Assembly: GCA_039000515.1 (NCBI GenBank)
Contig: JBCFYV010002255.1
Location: 20,363,921-20,427,920, forward strand
Direction: 5' to 3'
Source: Timema cristinae
Taxonomy: Eukaryota; Arthropoda; Insecta; Phasmatodea; Timematidae
Length of the DNA stretch: 64,000 nt
Part shown: positions 34,818-46,770 of the stretch, piece by piece
Layout of the letters: each line of letters starts with the position of its first letter
Position numbering within the stretch: the stretch's first letter is position 1
Notes under the pieces: model-generated
Told to the model about the DNA's origin: nothing
The model's input: only the letters and a program-made list of their open reading frames with translations
Databases searched by the model: none
Made by a program: the position numbers and the translations under genes

Positions 34818-34986
34818 TGAATGTGAGGAATGCCAGGCCTCCACCGTGGTTCAGAACCCGCGTTAAACTGTAGGTCCTCCATTTCATCTCACAATCACCC
34901 TAACATTACATATTAGAGTAAGTGCGTATAAACCGAACGGGTAGTAAGACGCGGTGCTGATAATAATAATAATAATATTATTATTA
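34818..34986 (+). mobile_element. SINE family A, copy 4, 5'-truncated
   Basis: Starts within the body (TGAATGTGAGGAATGCCAGG) and runs to the tail and TAA tract. An 11-bp duplication TTTAAGTTTAG flanks it (34807-34817 and 34987-34997). Confidence 0.9.
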
Positions 34987-35241
34987 TTTAAGTTTAGAGG
35001 TTCCTTGACTTATCCATCTTTTCCAGAGGCCAGAGCAAACAAAAAAGAGTATTTTCCCAAAATTTGATATACAAATCTATTAATATTTTTTATTATTCTG
35101 TTTTTTGATTAAATTTTTGAAACATGAATTAATAAAGACAAATATGTCAGTCCTCTTAGTAAAGGCGCGTGAATTTTAGATTACACTATTAGTTTACACT
35201 AGACCTATGTTATGTACAGTAATCATGCAACTCATGTTCAT

Positions 35242-35815
35242 AATATTACTAGCTTTTACCCGTCGCGGCTTCGCCCGCAATAATTGATAAATTTTTGATT
35301 CTTAACTCAACTGTTTTGGTTATAAGTCGAACTTTATTTTTATCAAATATCAATGCGTTTTTCTCAGTTCTAGTTGTAAATAATTTTGCCGTATTTTAAT
35401 TTTCACTTTTAAATATTTCGTAATAAAAGAAATATATATTATTTAAGTTATCAATTTTTTTTTTCAATTTTTAACTTCATAATTAGTAAGATAAATAAAT
35501 AAATGAAATAATATTTTTTTTCTAACCAGCACATCATATTTATTATTTATTAGTATGAAACTACGTCGCACTAATTACTATTTACTTTAATTACAAAATA
35601 TCAAATCACAAATTCTTAAATAACATCGTTTCAATCACATTATAATCATATTATGTATTATTATTTAAAATCAAAGGTTGGGATTAGTCCTATATGTTAT
35701 TCCAGAACATATTCTACCAACGTACCAAGTTTCATTCGAATCCGTTAGCAGATCTGGCGTGATTGAGTAACAAACATCCAAACATACAAACTTTCGCATT
35801 TATAATATTAGTAAG
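35242..35815. repeat. Dispersed repeat with CCCGTCGCGGCTTCGCCCGC end
   Basis: Begins CTAGCTTTTACCCGTCGCGG and ends in GTTTCATTCGAATCCG ... CATACAAACTTTCGC ... AATATTAGTAAG. I have seen similar ends on interspersed repeats in invertebrate genomes but cannot name the class. The interior is AT-rich and non-coding. Confidence 0.55.
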
Positions 35816-35819
35816 AAGT

Positions 35820-36560
35820 AAGATTGCAAAAATATGTAAGTATTCCAATTACTTTTAAAATTGTTTTGACTTCTCTTTGCCTCTCCCTGTTATACCGAAT
35901 TCCTTAACTTTTCTAGGTTCTGGCTACTTTCCAGACGCGGATAAACCCTGTATAGCCTTTATGATAAAATATATTTATAAATACAGTATAATTTTATTTT
36001 TTAAGTTAGTTAATTCGTGTTTTAGTGTTTTTAATCTCAGGTATAGTGCAGTAAGAACCAATTACTATAAAAATACTAAAACGTTGTGAGCACCAGATGT
36101 GGGAATTCCCCTTTAATAAAGAAATAATTGCTTTGCCAATATTTTCTAATGCCAAGCATTGTGCGCCGTCTAGGAGGATTAGTAACGCGTACAGGTCATA
36201 TTCATAACGCCAGAGTCCTATCCTAATAAGGATGTAAAGGTTGGCCTGCTTTTGAGCTGGGATGCAGTGTACAGTCATATAGAAAAACAAATATTACATT
36301 TCTAGTTTTGTATAAGACCCTCAATAGCAATATACACAAAAGTTTGTTTAAGTTTGTTGATTAAACTTTTTTTAAACAAAAAAAAAGTTATTTTTTGAGA
36401 GAAAGTAACTATGGGTTAAATTAATTAATTAATATAAATATAACAAATTAATGAATTTTCCGGAGGTTGTTGGGTTTGTTATAAAAAAATTGGTGGAGCC
36501 CGTCTTTAAAGATAACCAGTAAGGAAAGAGGTTATACATTTATTGTGAAATAAAGCTATA
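35820..36560. other. Non-coding stretch, no gene recognised
   Basis: Short frames on both strands (35877-36290) lack recognisable features. No repeat boundary is clear. Confidence 0.45.
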
Positions 36561-36564
36561 AAAT

Positions 36565-37125
36565 CATTATCCTACTAGAAGTTCTATGAACAATAGACTG
36601 CATCCCTCCATTCAAAAATTGTTTAGTTTATCGTGTTAATGATATACATATGGTTTATCTTTGGATTACAAAGTAGATATATTTCATATAATTTCTCCTT
36701 GGATTTTAAGCCTACATTTTTCATTAGTGAAAAGTTAAACAGAAAACAAATGATGACTAGATTAAATAGAAAATTATATTTAAAGAGATTAACGTTCTGT
36801 ATGCAGTTTAAAACGTCAGTCTTACTATAAATGTAAAAAAAGCGCCCTAGATACTGGATCGCTCTTAAAACTTTAAATTCAAATAATTTGAGATGAGCTT
36901 ATGAGTGACCGCCATATTGAAAAAGATAACCGATTGAAAAACTATGTACGTATATCGTTCGGAGATTCAAAGAATGTCCCTGTTAAATTTCGTTAAAATC
37001 GGTTTACACATTTGACAGTTATCACGAGTTAAACATCTATACATACAAACAAAATGCCAAGTGGTGAACTTAAATGGAAACTCAATACGCTCAGTCAAAG
37101 AATGAGGTTTCTTATCAATTATCCG
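36565..37125 (+). repeat. Dispersed element S, copy 2 (single minisatellite unit)
   Basis: Begins with one degenerate unit of the 19.8-kb minisatellite (CCTACTAGAAGTTCTATGAA, AATAGACTGCATCCCTCCA). It then follows the same order as 21229-21690: ATAATTTCTCCTTGGATTTT, CAGTTTAAAACGTCAGTC, ACCGCCATATTGAAAAAG and TTTCGTTAAAATCGG ... ACATACAAACAAAAT. Confidence 0.75.
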
Positions 37126-37403
37126 GATGATCATAAATGTATACTAATAGGTGTAGAGAAAACATATGGGGAGTAAAAAAAAAAAAAAAAAAAACATCAA
37201 GCACACACGGCCGGGATTTGAAGATAAACCTCACCACAACCATCAAACACGATAAGATAAAACTGACGCCTTTATTCACATATCCATCGATGCAAAGAAA
37301 AAAAGTGGTTTAAAGAAAAACAATAAATGGTATATGATGCAATCGTATACATATTTTAATTTCTAGTTTGTGAAAATATTTTCAAAAATCAGTTACCAAT
37401 AAC

Positions 37404-37655
37404 CCATATCAGAGACCGAACGGTCTAAGGCGTCACTCTCGTGTTATACTTGCCTGCTGATGGCGGTGATATCAGGGTACGAATACCGGTCGGGTCTACT
37501 GAGGGTGGATTTTCCTAATTTTCCTAATTTCCCACTCTCCTTCCACGCAAATGAGAGTATATTACCTCTAAAATGCTTCCTTTCTGATCCTTACCCCATT
37601 AGAGTAATTATCATATAGGCATACAAACTGAGCAGGTAGTAAAACGTAGTGATTA
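37404..37655 (+). mobile_element. SINE family D, copy 5
   Basis: Head GAACGGTCTAAGGCGTCACT, B-box region AGGGTACGAATACCGG, GTCTACTGAGGGTGG and tail GAGCAGGTAGTAAAACG. Confidence 0.75.
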
Positions 37656-37679
37656 AAAAAGTTATCAATAAACTATCTC

Positions 37680-38690
37680 TTAGTAAGTTTTACTAAAATA
37701 ACACATTATATATCACTAATTAAATGCTACTGTTTACGGTTTAGAACAAAATTGCCAAAGTCATTTTTAAAATAAACAAATTTTCAAAAATCAGAAATTA
37801 ATAAGCTATCCCTAGTTCGAGGCTAAAATCAAAATTAAATTTTAAAAAAGACGCCCCTAGATATGAGAATATAAAATTTAAATATCAAGTTTCAATAAAA
37901 TTCATCAAACCGTTTCGGCTGTATTCCCAGGGACAGACGGATTTAGGACTATAAGACCAACTCTTTTGGTTCGAGAGAAATGATTCATCAAAATACAAGG
38001 GAGGTTTTTTTTTATCACAATACTTTCTTTGTATGATATTGAAGAACACTTTGCGTAGTAGGTTTCAGTTACTGGTGCAGGTGTTGGCCCTATTTTCTTA
38101 CTACTAAGTTCCGTGTGTTTTCAAGGTTTCCCGCAGGATGTGGAAATCACTTCAACAACCTTGTTTAAGGGCTAACAAGACATGTTTCAATTAACGTGCT
38201 CAATTCTTCGTCCACCCAAAGACCTAATATTTTAAGTTTTCAGTTAAATGCCCCAAATTAACAAATATTCCAGCAGTTTTACTAGATTTTTACAAAATTC
38301 CATTTTCTCCATGGAGCCGACCTTGACTCGAGGAATGTTGAGGGGTTCGATGCATGGCTGTTGCATTTCATAGCAAACAGTCATGATTATATAGACCTAT
38401 AAATTACATAGCTTATATGTTATAAATTTAAGGTACTTATTAAACCGAAAATGAAAATACTAAGTATTTTACCATTTACTCCCCTCCCAAACGGGAAACT
38501 ATTCTGTGCATAACAGTTCTATCAAATCTACTAAATTAGGGTTACAACAAATGTAATATGAGTTGGAACCCAAAAATTACAATACTCAAAAAAAATCTAT
38601 ATACATTTTATCTTGAACATACTCTAATTTTAAGCTAATTTATTAACATTAGCAACAACAATCTAGATTTTCGGCTAGTTTGCATTTTCA
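37680..38690. other. Non-coding stretch with a hAT fragment
   Basis: 38130-38310 (AACCTTGTTTAAGGGCTAAC ... CAAATTAACAAATATTCCAG) matches the interior of the short hAT element at 40950-41379. A retroelement-like end (TTCATCAAACCGTTTCGGC) lies near 37900. No gene. Confidence 0.5.
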
Positions 38691-39163
38691 GAAGCTTGTT
38701 ATTACCCGAAATACAAAGTAATCGTTTATGTATTTTACATAAAAATAACGCAAATTTTACACTCTCTCAATCGGGTTGTATTCTAATTCAAGTGAGCGCA
38801 CGTCCCTTTTTTTCCCTACGCTTCCCATGTTCAACCGGTGCCAGTTACCATACTATGCCATTACAACGCTCGGTCCGTCTCCCCGTCAGGGGGGCGAGGC
38901 TGGCTTTAATTTCTCGCAACGCTACAGCATAGAGATGTCCTCTCCGTATGTATAATAGCTCCATGGTTTCCCCGGTTTTCCAGGTGAATGGCAGGCCTGT
39001 CAGATTGTTCTGGGATCACACATCACATGTTTGGCACGAGTTCTAAGATCATCTCCATCCTGCGTATAGATTTTTCCGTGAAAATTCCCACCATCACCCT
39101 TCCTCCCCCGGCATAAACGCGAAGCCTACCCTTTTTCACAAACAACAAATAGAATACCCTAAA

Positions 39164-39475
39164 TTATTATTATTAATATTATTATTATCACCACGTCTTA
39201 CTACCCGTTCGGCTATACGCTCTTACACTAATATGTAATGGTAGGGCGATTGTGCGATGAAATGAAGGACCTACAGTTTAACGTGGGATCCGAACCACGG
39301 TGGAGGCCTGCATTCCACACGTTCACAAGTTGTGATTAATACACGTCTTGTCAGAGGTGAAGGAAGGGTTTGGTAATCAGATAAATCTGTGCCGGGACCG
39401 AGGATTGAACCCCGGACCCCCAGCATAGAAGTCTAGATTCTGACACCTTACCCCTAGACCACCAGGTCACCCTAC
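39164..39475 (-). mobile_element. SINE family A, copy 5
   Basis: Full-length minus-strand copy, with an 11-bp perfect duplication AATACCCTAAA (39153-39163 and 39476-39486). It carries the longer body variant with GTTGTGATTAATACACG, also present in copies 7 and 8. Confidence 0.92.
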
Positions 39476-39489
39476 AATACCCTAAAACA

Positions 39490-40440
39490 CGGTGATCTAC
39501 TCAAAGAAGAGCAAAGGGGATGAAGAGGGAAAGAGTTGCGTTTCTTTTTAAAATAATCCGCCCACATACCTATGAAAAGCAGCAAACATTTCAAATGTTC
39601 CAACACCGCCATCTTCGCAAAACCCCTCTTTCCCCCCCTCATGCTGTTAAATTCAACAGGAGAGAAGATTCTGTACTATTGTAGGTGTAGTGTATGAGTA
39701 AGGTAAAGAGGAGGGTGAATTTTCTCTAAGAGTTCATGCGCGTGAAATAAATATTCCTTTGAAGTCGAAGAGAGGTTAGAACGGTTAGTTAAGCCTGCAA
39801 AGATTTGTGTTGGTAGCCGACGATGTTTTATTCCTTTGTGTAAATTTTATTGTTTTGGTTAGTTCTGAGTAAATTACTTAAAACACTTGCAGTCCGAAAA
39901 AAAATCTTGTTAAATTCATACAATATTTTGTTGACTATAAATTTACCAAACACCCGCGTCGGTGGGCACAAAGACAAAGGTGTTAAACTCATATATATTA
40001 GGTCAATTTTCATAGGAAGAGACTTAGAAAATACTAATATAAAGATTTAAAAAAACTGTTTACATGTATATGTTATTGTCCAAACCCGATTCCAGGACAA
40101 ACTAGATCGGACTTGGCCGAATTGATACATCCTAAGAGCCTCAGGATGTACTAGTTTAGCCTAGTCTAAATGGGTTAGTCTTGAAATGTTGGTCAAGCTC
40201 ATAGAATAATTAGTGTGGCCTACAATTTTATCATGCCAAACAAGGTTTAGGTTAGGTTAGTTTAGGTTAGCTGACAACATTTGCGCGCGAACTGTGAATG
40301 ATGATACCTGTCCAAGGTTGATTCATCATATGGGTTAAGGAGAATGTAAGACTAGTACTGCCTAAAAACATCAGGCTATATCAGTTTATCTTGCAAGCAG
40401 CAGGATATATAAATTTGGCCTAGTCCGAACTAGTTTGGAC
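39490..40440. other. Non-coding stretch, SINE fragment
   Basis: A family C head fragment (CCCGCGTCGGTGGGCAC) lies at 39952-39970. TTTAGGTTAGGTTAG near 40247 resembles two or three arthropod-type TTAGG units but is too short to call interstitial telomere. No gene. Confidence 0.45.
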
Positions 40441-40450
40441 TAACATATAT

Positions 40451-40882
40451 ACAGGATGTTTCTTAACTCTCTGCCCAAACTTAAGCCACACCATCTGTGG
40501 GCAGAAATAAGCAGAAAATCCTAGTAAAAAATTGTTCGGAAGTCATCTTGAACAACTAAAATTAATATAAGTTGAAGCTAGACGCAATAACGTCGGAAAT
40601 AAGCAGTACGTGTACAACAAGTTGCATATCATAAAGCGAGCAGGAGTACCCGGCCGCGTCTAACGTGTCCGAACTGCGGTGATGTGCGCTCCTATTGATA
40701 CGCAACTTGTTATACACGTACGTACTTAAAGCTGCGTACTCCCGGAGTTGTTGCGTCTCACTTTAACTTACATTTAATAATACAAGATGAGTTTTTCGGA
40801 CAGTTTTTATTGGCTTTTTGGGTTTTTTCTGACCACAGATGCTGTGGTTTAAGTTAGATTAGAGAGTTTAGAAACACCCTGT
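40451..40882. repeat. Long imperfect palindrome (foldback MITE), about 430 bp
   Basis: Ends ACAGGATGTTTCTTAACTCT and AGAGTTTAGAAACACCCTGT pair with few mismatches. Pairing continues inward (CCACACCATCTGTGG / CCACAGATGCTGTGG; GACGCAATAACG / GTTGTTGCGTC; GTACAACAAGTTGC / GCAACTTGTTATAC). The transposon class is not identified because the target duplication is unclear. Confidence 0.8.
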
Positions 40883-40949
40883 GTAATTGGTTCGTAATAA
40901 GGGATTCAACAGTTGTTTCATTCGCTATGAAACCGCGTGATCGATTAGT

Positions 40950-41379
40950 CAAGGTTGCCACTATTTTATTATTACCACATTATCTGTGTTTTCCAGGTTT
41001 TTCAAAAAAAACTTTTTCAGGCATATTAGATTTAAGAAAAGATTAATAACATTTTATTTTTCATCAAACTGACAAGTGTTAAGTAATGTAAATTAAGTTT
41101 TAAACACAATGATTTAATATTGATGGGGATGTATATCTTACGTAACTTGGTAACCCTTGTTTAGGGGTAATAAAACATGTTTGAATCAGTGAGCTTAATT
41201 CTTCAGTTCAATTGTTTGTCCATTCAAAGAGCTAAGCTATTATTAATATTTCAGTTAGATGTCACAAATTAACAAAAATTTTAGTATTTGTACTATATTT
41301 ACCCAAATCCCATGTGTTTTCCCGATTTTTTCCCAGACCCAAAAAATATCCCTCCTTTTCCTTGTGTTTGTCAACCCTG
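40950..41379. mobile_element. Short non-autonomous hAT element with 5-bp duplication
   Basis: Ends CAAGGTTGCCAC and TTGTCAACCCTG form an imperfect inverted repeat of the CAGGGTT type. TTAGT flanks both sides (40945-40949 and 41380-41384). Same duplication length as the large hAT at 29310, with a related terminus. The interior recurs in part at 38130-38310. Confidence 0.7.
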
Positions 41380-41439
41380 TTAGTCATTTTTTTTCTTTGA
41401 GAAGAAAGTGGGGTAATTTGTAATTTCCTATTATAATTG

Positions 41440-41690
41440 GACTGTAGTTTGGTTGACGTAGAAGTCGGGATTCTAATTCTGGCCGATTTGGACTGGGGTT
41501 AATTTTTTCTTGAATAGTTTCTTACTTTCCCTTCATGCAAATGCGGGTACTTGTTCTATAAATTCTATCACCTCAGGAGGAGTGGGAAACCATTCGAGGG
41601 AGGGTTGAAGGGTGAACAATTAAGTACATCCTGATAAGATTCGAACCTCAAATTTACCGTCACAGTCAAAACTAGACACAACTTGCCCAC
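41440..41690. mobile_element. Two SINE C/D fragments in opposite orientation
   Basis: 41440-41560 (plus) has GGGATTCTAATTCTGG and AAATGCGGGTACTTG. 41580-41690 (minus) has GATTCGAACCTCAAATTTAC and GTGGGAAACCATTCG. Both are truncated. Confidence 0.5.
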
Positions 41691-42022
41691 TGGCGAGACT
41701 AATATAATATGTTGCAAATTACCACTAACTTTCCTAAAAAGAATCCCACAAATGTAGCTAATCAATCACGTGTTTTATAGCGAGTTAAACATCTGTTGAC
41801 TCCTCATAACGAACCAATTATATATACATAACAAAACCTTTTTTAAAATACATATTTGAAATGGACCTCCCCTACACAACATTATAAATGGTGTGCCAGG
41901 ACAAATAAAAACTCAATTTACTGAAAGGAAATTGTTTCTTTAATTAAGCTCAAATTTAAACCTGATATAAATTCATTTTTCTTAGTCATAAAATTGTTGA
42001 TAATTCGAAATGACACTACTTA

Positions 42023-42796
42023 GGGCCGGTCTTATGACTACCACATAAATATTGCTATCGGGAGGTTAAAGTTAGCTACCAGATAAAAGTTTACCAGTCA
42101 CTTAGATATTTTACGCGTATTATGAACTAAATTTATCTGCCGGATAGTTATCTGTAAGATACACTTATTTTTATGCATACAACGCAAGGTTGGTACTGTT
42201 TTTACTGGTGCGCGCATGCGTACAACCTGGCTAGTAACTATAACGCTCAACATTTGTTAAATAATGGCGACCAAGGGAATGCGAGGAAACAGATGGGTCA
42301 CGTGGGCGCAGAAGTTAAAATGTCTTACAAGTACTAATTTCTGTGTCTGCCAAAATTGTGGTCAATAGTTCAGTACAAAGTTTACAAAATTTCATTTATT
42401 GTATTCATATTTTGATAATTTGTTTTTATTTAAATATCTCTCTACAAATAGCTTGTCAGTTTAGATAAAAGTGTGAATTAAATGTTCTAACTTTATATAG
42501 TTAGAGCCTTGGTTTGTGCCTACTAAACACGGGAACCAAGATTTTAACCTAAAAACAGATTATGATAGGTGAAACCTCATGAAAAACAACGCGTCATTAT
42601 GGCAATAACCATTTTAACTTTCAGATAAAAGTTATCAGGTACTTAAACCTCCCGATAAAAAATGTTATGGATAAATACATTTTATTTGGCAGATAAATTC
42701 TATCTGGAAGTCATAAGACGCCCTTTTAACTTATCGACCAGATAAAAATATTTATCTGCCAGATTAATATTTATCCAGGAGTTATAAGACAGGCCC
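42023..42796. mobile_element. PIF/Harbinger-like foldback element, 774 bp
   Basis: Ends GGGCCGGTCTTATGACT and AGTTATAAGACAGGCCC, flanked by TTA (42020-42022 and 42797-42799). Multiple AGATAAA and ATTTATC words repeat along both arms, giving extended internal pairing. The unpaired centre (about 42230-42540) is not recognised as coding. Confidence 0.75.
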
Positions 42797-42799
42797 TTA

Positions 42800-44660
42800 A
42801 AAATATAATGATAATAACATGAATATTTTATTAGAGATGAGCAAACAATGCAATAGTATGTTTCCATCTGGAATGTTTTTATTGGTCAACACATGTTTTA
42901 AATATAATTAAATGAAAATATAATTTATTAGAATTGAGTCTTTTAAATTTTTACCCAAAGTGTGTTTAGAATTAATTTTTAAATGTTCGAGATAATGGAA
43001 TATGAGCTAAGCACATTGTGGAGAATTAATGTGTACTTGGTGAGCCTAATGATTGTTGACGATACAAGCACACGACTCAACAGTTAAACTAATTTAATTC
43101 ATGTTGATCATCATCACAAGACGTCGACCTCCATCAAAATATTGAGTTAGATTTTTTTTTTTACGATCACAATACTTCTCCCTCCGAGGGTTCACGAGAA
43201 AGTAAAATCAGCCCTACATTATTGTTAGGAGGGGTAAAAGTGATGTGGCAATTGGACACAATGATCGAAAGGGCTAATAAACACACTTTAACGTGTATTT
43301 TGTAACGACTGTCTGAATGTGTAGCAATTAAAAGCAGCTTGATACTTTGTCAAGATATTTGAGATAGCTTACAGAATATTAACAAAGCAATCATTTGTAA
43401 GGATGTTATGTCTCCCGTACGAAGATACTACAGTGCAGTGGCAGATATATAGTGCAAGACAAATATAATGGCGGTTTGTCGGGTCTCGTACCTATTGTAG
43501 TAAAAGTACAATGTTTGCACAAACGGTGTATAGGCTGATAAACCTAAAACAGTGAGGCTTAACTACATTTCAGCTAGAATTAAATGGTTTGGCATACATT
43601 TCTACTAAAGGCTTCAAAAAATCTGCATTTTGAAATATTAATCCTATTTAATACTTAATTGATAATTTATATTAATATTGAAGTAGTGTAAGTTGTCACC
43701 TGCGCAGTTCTACATGGAAAATAAGTATAGAAATAGACCTGACATGCATTCGGATTTTCGAGTGAAAGTGTCCAGCCTCAAAACTTATCTCCAAGAAGTG
43801 ATGGGGAAAAAAAGGTTTCATTTATCTCACTGATACTAGTCCCAAATGAATAAGTTTGAACTTTTTCATAATTTATAAATTTTCATGTAGGCCTAATTAA
43901 CCTCTTTTTGTGTTATTTACTACATTCCTTATTATTACGACTAGAGTTAGTGTAAAAATTAAAGTATGTAAAATCACATTTGACTCGGATTTACTGTGCC
44001 AAATTCCCAGTTTTGTAGGTTTTCTAACATTAATTATTAATATGGGGAAGCGGGGTGATATTTTCTATAATAGAATGGATTATATCATAATGTTTGGAAA
44101 AAACGATAGTTCGCCAATCTCAAAAAGCCTCTTGGTGGGTCCTTGACCGGTAGGTAATTGGCAACCACTGTAATTGAGCAATAACTTGGGATCTTCTTTT
44201 TATTTTGACCCTAGATCTCAAATTAAAGGCAATTTACTAACAAGTGTTTTTTGGATCCCAATTTTTTCGGAAATAGCTTTAACGATGTCTTAGGAGTGAT
44301 TTCCCCGACAGATAGCACTGTATATGCCTACTTGTATTTTGGAAATAAATTATTGAAGGGGCAATTTACTTATGAGTGATTTTCGAAAATGCAAACTATT
44401 TAGAAAATCCCTCTAAATATTTAGTTTAAAATGTATGTCTGTATGTATGTAGAGAGTTTGATTTGACAGACAAAACTGTATACTTGTTTTTAGGAGCTAA
44501 AATTCGTTTAATAGTAGTTAATTGATGACTAATTTTTTTTAATTCTATATTTTTAAAAATGGCTTTAGCGATTTTGTTTAAAATGGGTATATGTTAGGTT
44601 TTTTACATTATAAATAATTATATATAAGCTATTTGTTTTTTAATCAAAAAATTAATCAAT
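42800..44660. other. AT-rich non-coding stretch
   Basis: A 78-codon plus-strand frame (43910-44146) has no recognisable features. 44400-44620 shares loose words with 8240-8620. No gene called. Confidence 0.45.
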
Positions 44661-44674
44661 TATTAGTAGTTTAC

Positions 44675-44941
44675 CGGGTGACCTGGTGGTCTAGGGGTAA
44701 GGTGTCAGACTTCTGTGCTGGCGGCCGGGGTTCAATCCTCGGTCCCGGCACAGATTTATCTGATTACCAAACCCTTCCTACACCACTGACAAGACATCTT
44801 GTGAATGTGTGGAATGCCAGGCCACCACCGTGGTTCGGATTCCACGTTAAAATGTAGGTCCTTCATTTCATATCACAATCACCCTACCATTACACATTAG
44901 CGTAAGTGCGTATAACCCGAACGGGTAGTAAGACGCGGTGC

Positions 44942-44977
<36 letters not shown>
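44675..44977 (+). mobile_element. SINE family A, copy 6
   Basis: Full-length copy very close to copy 2, ending in a long perfect TAA tract. Eight-base duplication TAGTTTAC (44667-44674 and 44978-44985). Among the least diverged copies in the window. Confidence 0.92.
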
Positions 44978-44979
<2 letters not shown>

Positions 44980-44989
44980 GTTTACTTTT

Positions 44990-46420
44990 TTTCCTAGCGT
45001 ATGTGTGTGTCTATGTTTGTGGGTTTGTCGGCTAGATATTTCTGGTCTTCTACTGGTAGTGACAGATATTTAACCGTCTTTTAAGGTTGAGGCACCAAGT
45101 AAGAGATGTTACTTTGGCTCGATCAGATTCTGGGATGACGAATATGATCATGTAACTTTAGTAAAAGTCTTAAACTTAACTTAAGCCTAATTAACCAGGC
45201 GATGGCAGCCAATGGAACCATTCGTGTACGGGAAAAATACTTATGATACCATGTGGAATCAAACACGGGACCTATATTATATATTAGAAGCCATGAATGA
45301 TTACAACTAGACCAAGAGGCCAGTCAGTCAGTAGTAGTTAAATGGTGGGTGATTTTTGAAAAAATCTAATTTTTATGAAAATAGCTTTAGAGATGTTCAA
45401 AATTGGTATTTGGAGACTCTACATTTTTAATTTCACAAATCACAAATTAAATCATTTAAGTCTAGTTTAAAAAGAAAATATATTTTTGAAGTATGTTTTT
45501 CAAAGCTTTAATACACAATGGTTTATATGGGAAAGTTTGTAAGAATGAGTCAAATCATATATTAGTTAATTTCTTCAAGTAAAGTGCGGTAAATACAGAC
45601 TGTTCACGGTAGGTTTTTACCTGGATGACAGATCGAAAATCATATGTTTAGGTTTTGGGTTGCCAACACTTGTAAAAGATCACTGTTTTGTTATAAATGT
45701 AAAGATCTTTAATTACCTGTTATATATTACATTTAAAATAACGAACACCTATTTTTATTCTCATAATATTTAATTTTTTTAAATAATTTATTCTCATCCA
45801 ACTCGAAACAATATTTTAAACATAATTAAAAGTACTTATTTTTCGTTTTGGAACGTTACTGATTTTGTGTAATATAGTGCAGACATCAATACCTTTTAAT
45901 CTAGGCATCGTATTTACTTGGAAAAGAGAAAATTGTTGTCATTTTTTATACATACAATAAATGATTTTATCATTATTTTCTCTTATTTTGAAATATTTAA
46001 CTGAATAAAATATTTTCATCAAATGCGTGTCTGCATCATTGTAAAAAAACTTGTTTACCGTTATGTTCAACCATATGTTTTAAATTCGTCAGTCGCCATT
46101 TTGAAGCTATGTTCGTTAGAAGTTTTTGTGAAAGTGGTGTTAATATTTTTTTAAGGGAATAAAACGATAAATAAACTTTGTGTCCGTACTCAAATAAATA
46201 TATAAATAATATTGGCCTAAATTACTGTGGTTAACTATCACATTAATATACATTACCACCCGTTTTTATTACAATCATCCAAAGTGATAGATGTCAGTTG
46301 TTGGCGTAATGATATATTATGGATTACTTCTAGTAACATTTCGAGCTGTCATCCAGGTAAACTTAGGTCGTGAATTAACTGTATGTATGTTTATATGGTT
46401 TCTTACTAACACCAATGGAG
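44990..46420. other. Non-coding stretch with a worn tRNA-like fragment
   Basis: 45180-45330 (minus) contains GTGGAATCAAACACGGGACC and a tRNA-like CTAGACCAAGAGGCC end. The rest is AT-rich without recognisable genes. Confidence 0.45.
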
Positions 46421-46424
46421 GATA

Positions 46425-46650
46425 TAAACAATTGTTGAATATTTGTTATATCATTGTGGCAGTACATAAAAAACTTCTTAAATTAAGAGAAAAAGTTGTC
46501 ATTAAATTCCAAGACACTCTTGAAATATATTCAAGAACTCTTGATATCACCATGTGAATAATGCTAATCTTTATATTTATACGGAAGAATGTTTCTCTCT
46601 ATTTTGGCCGAAAAAATTTTTTACTATAAAAACTGAAAACACATTGGCCT
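46425..46650. mobile_element. Family H MITE, copy 3 (partial)
   Basis: Carries TTAAGAGAAAAAGTTGTCAT, TAAATTCCAAGACAC and CTTGATATCACCATGTGAAT, shared with copies 2 and 4. Ends are lost. Confidence 0.65.
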
Positions 46651-46770
46651 ATTTCTGGCTTCCCCTGCAGGCCCACCGTTTCAAGAGTGGCGTTAGTTTT
46701 TAGATAATCTTTGTTAAAATAAATACAATATTGATCCAGTTGATACTTTTAGTTTAACTATACAAAGTAA

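Noticed and set aside
40247..40270. TTAGG-like words suggesting interstitial telomere repeat
   Set aside because: Only two or three imperfect units; too short to distinguish from chance.
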